From the NCBI GenBank assembly GCA_021325025.1, contig JAJPHZ010000039.1:1-64000 (forward strand): a DNA stretch of 64,000 bases. The letters are read 5' to 3'. Position 1 is the stretch's first letter; every line of letters begins with the position of its first letter. A program made the translations under genes and the position numbers. Shown in pieces: positions 61,157-64,000 of this stretch. The notes under the pieces were generated by a model that ran no database searches, was not told the DNA's origin, and was given only the letters and a program-made list of their open reading frames with translations. Origin of the DNA: Pseudomonadota bacterium. Lineage in GTDB: Bacteria; Desulfobacterota; Binatia; Binatales; Binataceae.

Positions 61157-62491
61157 ATGAGAAAAGGGCTCTGTTCGATCGCACTGGCGATACTGCTGGC
61201 GTCGGGAACGGCGGCGATGGCCCAGCAGTTCGACCGCAAGGCGTACGACGAGCTGGTTGACGCCAGCTCGCCCGACACCATCCCGCCGGGCACCAAGATA
61301 ACCGTCCACAACTGGACGCAGTACAAGCGTTTTATGCCGATCTGGATGCAGGTGGCATTCAGCGGGAAAATGCACTTCCATATCGCTGATAGTCCTGACT
61401 ACACGGTCGAAGTGGGGGAAACCGGCGATTATCCGATTCCCAAACCGGGTCGCGAGGATACCGAGAAGTACGCCGGGCAGACCAAGTTGGTCCCGGTTGC
61501 GACCGGTGGTTTTGGCTGGGAAGGCTACCGGGCCGGGGTGCCGTTTCCCAATCCGCAGGAGCCCAACCGGGCGGTCAAGATCATGTACAACATGTGGGCC
61601 GGCACCTACGCTCCGTTCCTGGTTCATCTCTTCAGCAAGAACTGGGAGACCGACAGTTTCGGCAACGTGACGCCGGTCGAGACCGATGACAGCTTCTACC
61701 GCCTGATGGGACTGAGCGACCCGCCCTATCCGCAGGACCTCCCCGACGCCGACGGCAACATCGTTGCCAACCGCTTCGTCCAGATGGTGCCCGAACAGGC
61801 CAAGTACACGACCGCGCTGGAGCTGGTGTCGAAGGACCCCTCCAAGATGACCGAGGAGTATGTCTTCCTGCCCAGCCTGCGCCGTTCACTGCGCCTGTCC
61901 AGCGCCTCGCGCTGCGCACCGATCCTCGGCACCGACTACCTGGCCGATGACACCGACTGGAAGCCGGCGTTCTTTGCCCCGGAGTATTACGGCGAAAAGA
62001 AGCTGCTGGTGGCGGTCGCCAATGAGAAGACCGCCTACACGGTCGACTCGCGCGCCGGTTATGTCGGCGGCGATTACAAGCCGGGCGCCGCGTTCCCCGG
62101 ATGGCCCAAGCCCGGCTACAACCATTGGGAAGTGCGCAAGACCTACCTCATCAACTTGAAACCGCTGCCCGCGCTGGGTTCGGGCTACTGCTACTCACAG
62201 CGCATTTTCTACGTCGACGCTCAGACCTGGGACGGGACTTCCAACCTCGAGAACTACGACCGCAACGGCAAGCTGTACCATACCGTGTGGAGCATCCACG
62301 GTCCGACCACCGTGCACGGCGAGCGCACGGTGCTGTCGCGCGCGTTTGCCTTCTCCCTGGGCATGGACTGGCAGAACAACCACGCCTCGCCGGATATCGG
62401 CTACGACCTGAAGCTGGACAAGGCGGCTCCGGGCGAATACCTGGAGCCGGGCATCTATACTCCCAGCGGACTGTCGCGCGTCATGAAGTGA
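61157..62491 (+). CDS. DUF1329 exported protein (copy 2)
   Basis: This 444-residue paralogue begins MRKGLCSIALAILLASGTAA with a signal peptide ending AMAQ. It shares long identical stretches with copy 1, including FDRKAYDELVDASS, NWETDSFGNVTP, DDSFYRLMGLSDPPYP and FAFSLGMDWQNNHASPDIGY (copy 1 has A for G). The family is probably involved in envelope handling of hydrophobic compounds. ATG 61157 has GGAGAAG 11 bases upstream. A terminator hairpin follows. Confidence 0.88.
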   Translation: MRKGLCSIALAILLASGTAAMAQQFDRKAYDELVDASSPDTIPPGTKITVHNWTQYKRFMPIWMQVAFSGKMHFHIADSPDYTVEVGETGDYPIPKPGREDTEKYAGQTKLVPVATGGFGWEGYRAGVPFPNPQEPNRAVKIMYNMWAGTYAPFLVHLFSKNWETDSFGNVTPVETDDSFYRLMGLSDPPYPQDLPDADGNIVANRFVQMVPEQAKYTTALELVSKDPSKMTEEYVFLPSLRRSLRLSSASRCAPILGTDYLADDTDWKPAFFAPEYYGEKKLLVAVANEKTAYTVDSRAGYVGGDYKPGAAFPGWPKPGYNHWEVRKTYLINLKPLPALGSGYCYSQRIFYVDAQTWDGTSNLENYDRNGKLYHTVWSIHGPTTVHGERTVLSRAFAFSLGMDWQNNHASPDIGYDLKLDKAAPGEYLEPGIYTPSGLSRVMK

Positions 62492-62515
62492 CGCAAGTCA
62501 CTGTGTGAAATGCTG

Positions 62516-62546
62516 CAGGGGCGCCCGGACAACCGCGGCGCCCCTG
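62516..62546. terminator. Bidirectional terminator hairpin
   Basis: CAGGGGCGCC and GGCGCCCCTG form a perfect 10-bp stem, with an inner CGG/CCG in the loop, between the convergent DUF1329 and DUF35 genes. The T-tract is weak (TCGTTT), so it may serve both directions with modest efficiency. Confidence 0.7.
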
Positions 62547-62557
62547 TCGTTTGGGCC

Positions 62558-62977
62558 TTACTTGACCAGACTCCAGTGGAAAATTTTCCCTTCCGTCCCG
62601 TCGTTCCACCTGACCGGCTCGAAGACCAGCTTGACCGGCAGGTCCAGCCGCAGTTGCGAGGCGTCGCCACCGGGCATATCCGCCACCACGATCGGTCCTT
62701 CCTCGATTTGCGCCAGCACCACCAGATTGGGCGGCGGGATTTCGGGAAAGTACTGGCGGTAGAACACGCACCACGACATTATCTTTCCGCGCCCGCTCAT
62801 CAGATCCCACCGGTAATTCTCCGACAGGCATTTGGGGCAGACGCCGACGGGTGGATAGCGCACGAAGCCGCAGTCGGCGCATCGTTGCAGGCGCAACTCG
62901 CCCTTGTCGACCGCCTCCCACAACGGCCCGTCGAACATGCCTTTGGGCGGCGCCGGCCGAACTTTGATCTCACTCAT
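62558..62977 (-). CDS. Zn-ribbon/OB-fold protein (DUF35 family)
   Basis: This 139-residue protein has a Zn ribbon (C33/C36 in CADC, C47/C50 in CPKC) and an OB-fold tail (GRGKIMSWCVFYRQYFPE, LPVKLVFEPVRW). Like the homologue at 14559-14978 it should associate with a thiolase-fold partner; its ATG overlaps the stop of that partner gene by ATGA, indicating tight coupling. The pair fits the Ltp2/ChsH2-type aldolase arrangement from steroid side-chain catabolism, by analogy only. Confidence 0.92.
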   Translation of the reverse strand: MSEIKVRPAPPKGMFDGPLWEAVDKGELRLQRCADCGFVRYPPVGVCPKCLSENYRWDLMSGRGKIMSWCVFYRQYFPEIPPPNLVVLAQIEEGPIVVADMPGGDASQLRLDLPVKLVFEPVRWNDGTEGKIFHWSLVK

Positions 62978-64000
62978 GACAATCTCCCGTAAATCACCGA
63001 ACCCGCCTTGGCGTTCTGGTTGAGCATGAAATGCGCGTAGCGGGCGCCGGCAACCTGGCGCGGTCCGGCTTCGCCGCGCAACTGGCGCACCATTTCCGCC
63101 TGCGCGTTCCATCCGTGCATGTATGCCTCCGACAGCATCCCGCCCGAGGTGTTGACCGGAAACTTGCCGCCCGGGCCGATGCCCCTGGTCCTGATGAATT
63201 CGGCGGCGCGTCCTTCCTCGCAATAGCCGCAGTTCTCCAGCATGTAGAACAATTCGCCGCTGAAGTTGTCGTAGTAGTAAAACGCGCTGATGTCCTCCGG
63301 CCCAACACCCGCCATCTGGTAGGCCTCCTGCGCGGCACGAGTCATCTGCTTGCGGCTGAAGTTGAGTTTGGGCCGGAACTGCGCCATGTCGGCGTTGTCC
63401 TCGCCGAAGCCGACTCCTTTGACGGCAACCACCGGATGATTCTTCATCCGCCGAGCGCGATCGAGGCTGGTCACGATCAGCGTGACACCGCCGTCGTTGA
63501 TGAGGCAGTAGTCGAGCAGACGCAGCGGCGCGGCCACGAACGGCGAGCGCAGATAGTCCTCCAGCGTGATGGGATTGCGCATGATGGCGCGCGGATTCAT
63601 GCTGGCCCAGGCGCGCTGCGCAATCGGCACCATCCCGATCTCCTCGTGCTTAAGCCCGTACTTTTCCATGTAGCGCTGCACCACGACCGCGTCGAAGGCG
63701 CCCTGCGAGGTAAATCCCCACGGCCGGTACCAGTAGTAGTGCAGCACCGCCTCGCTGGCGACGGCGTTGGGGCCGCCGAACTGGCGCCCCGACGATCGGT
63801 AGGCGTTGCCATAGATGACCGCGACGCATTCGGCGCGGCCGCTGGAAATCGCGTCGATGGCCAGCGCCATCGCTTCGTGCACCCAGAACGCGCCCCAACT
63901 GAAATTCAGGTCCAGGCCCAGGACTTCCTCCACCCGCATCCACGGCACCAGCGCCGCAACCATCCCGTCGATGTCGCTTGCCTTAAGTCCGGCGTCCTCC
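62974..64000 (-). CDS. Thiolase-fold protein, Ltp2/SCP-x-like (5' end outside window)
   Basis: About 342 residues of the C-terminal part are visible; the frame continues off the right edge upstream of MVAALVPWMRVEEVLG (preceded by EDAGLKASDIDG). Motifs are RNPITLEDYLRSPFVAAPLR, DISAFYYYDNFSGELFYMLE and PVNTSGGMLSEAYMHGWNAQ. At the classical nucleophile position the register gives SWGAFWVHEA, with no Cys, as in the other two thiolase-fold proteins here. It overlaps the DUF35 gene by 4 bp. A retro-aldolase role is inferred from the partner and missing Cys. Confidence 0.88.
   Translation of the reverse strand, partial: EDAGLKASDIDGMVAALVPWMRVEEVLGLDLNFSWGAFWVHEAMALAIDAISSGRAECVAVIYGNAYRSSGRQFGGPNAVASEAVLHYYWYRPWGFTSQGAFDAVVVQRYMEKYGLKHEEIGMVPIAQRAWASMNPRAIMRNPITLEDYLRSPFVAAPLRLLDYCLINDGGVTLIVTSLDRARRMKNHPVVAVKGVGFGEDNADMAQFRPKLNFSRKQMTRAAQEAYQMAGVGPEDISAFYYYDNFSGELFYMLENCGYCEEGRAAEFIRTRGIGPGGKFPVNTSGGMLSEAYMHGWNAQAEMVRQLRGEAGPRQVAGARYAHFMLNQNAKAGSVIYGRLS

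Noticed and set aside
1-64000. Insertion sequences, prophage, CRISPR arrays, toxin-antitoxin or restriction systems
   Set aside because: I found no transposase, integrase, direct-repeat arrays or paired small toxin genes; the only nuclease-family gene (47182-47826) is a stand-alone chromosomal HNH type.

Overview
The window is high-GC bacterial chromosome, coding on both strands, with no phage, insertion sequence, CRISPR array or rRNA recognised. Family content points to an uncultured, metabolically versatile Gram-negative. There are three luciferase-like flavin oxidoreductases, three thiolase-fold proteins, two DUF35 Zn-ribbon/OB proteins, one whole two-domain CoA transferase and one CoA transferase cut by the edge, two P450s with a ferredoxin, a Baeyer-Villiger-type monooxygenase, several short-chain dehydrogenases and two DUF1329 proteins. 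This mix resembles Candidatus Binatota (Binatia) genomes; that placement is inference from gene content, not a phylogenetic result.

Layout. 1-2814: a CoA transferase cut by the left edge, then MoxR ATPase and recO. 2931-8125: a leftward aldehyde dehydrogenase, thiolase-like protein and luciferase-like oxidoreductase, diverging from a metallo-beta-lactamase-fold hydrolase. 8126-16173: a 1404-residue lipoprotein resembling animal CEMIP/TMEM2 hyaluronidases, convergent with a leftward thiolase-like / DUF35 / flavin monooxygenase group. 16508-17586: a two-gene chromate transporter. 17827-21422: small SnoaL-like, luciferase-like, carboxymuconolactone-decarboxylase-like and cyclase-family enzymes. 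21486-26931: a leftward group of double CoA transferase, two paralogous P450s and a [3Fe-4S] ferredoxin. 27114-29217: alcohol dehydrogenase and SDR. 29380-37676: a large signalling-type ATPase, a putative metzincin-like lipoprotein, an O-antigen-ligase/TPR protein and a FecR-domain protein.

37725-49733 is the housekeeping core: tRNA-Glu and tRNA-Gln, a ferritin-like protein, rny, 5-formyl-THF cyclo-ligase, zapA, zapB, ftsY, smc, an HNH protein and RNase E/G. A structured gap lies between zapA and the cyclo-ligase gene, where many proteobacteria keep 6S RNA. Two abutting DnaA-box-like 9-mers lie upstream of smc. 49762-64000 returns to accessory genes: two DHA2 drug-efflux-type transporters around a DUF4242-adenylate cyclase, a serine hydrolase, an SDR/luciferase-like/MFS operon, two tandem DUF1329 genes separated by a strong terminator, and a DUF35/thiolase-like pair cut by the right edge.

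Taken together the accessory genes look like parts of pathways that take up hydrophobic substrates, activate them as CoA esters, oxidise them (P450, flavin enzymes, dehydrogenases) and cleave them (thiolase-fold/DUF35 pairs). No substrate can be named from sequence alone.
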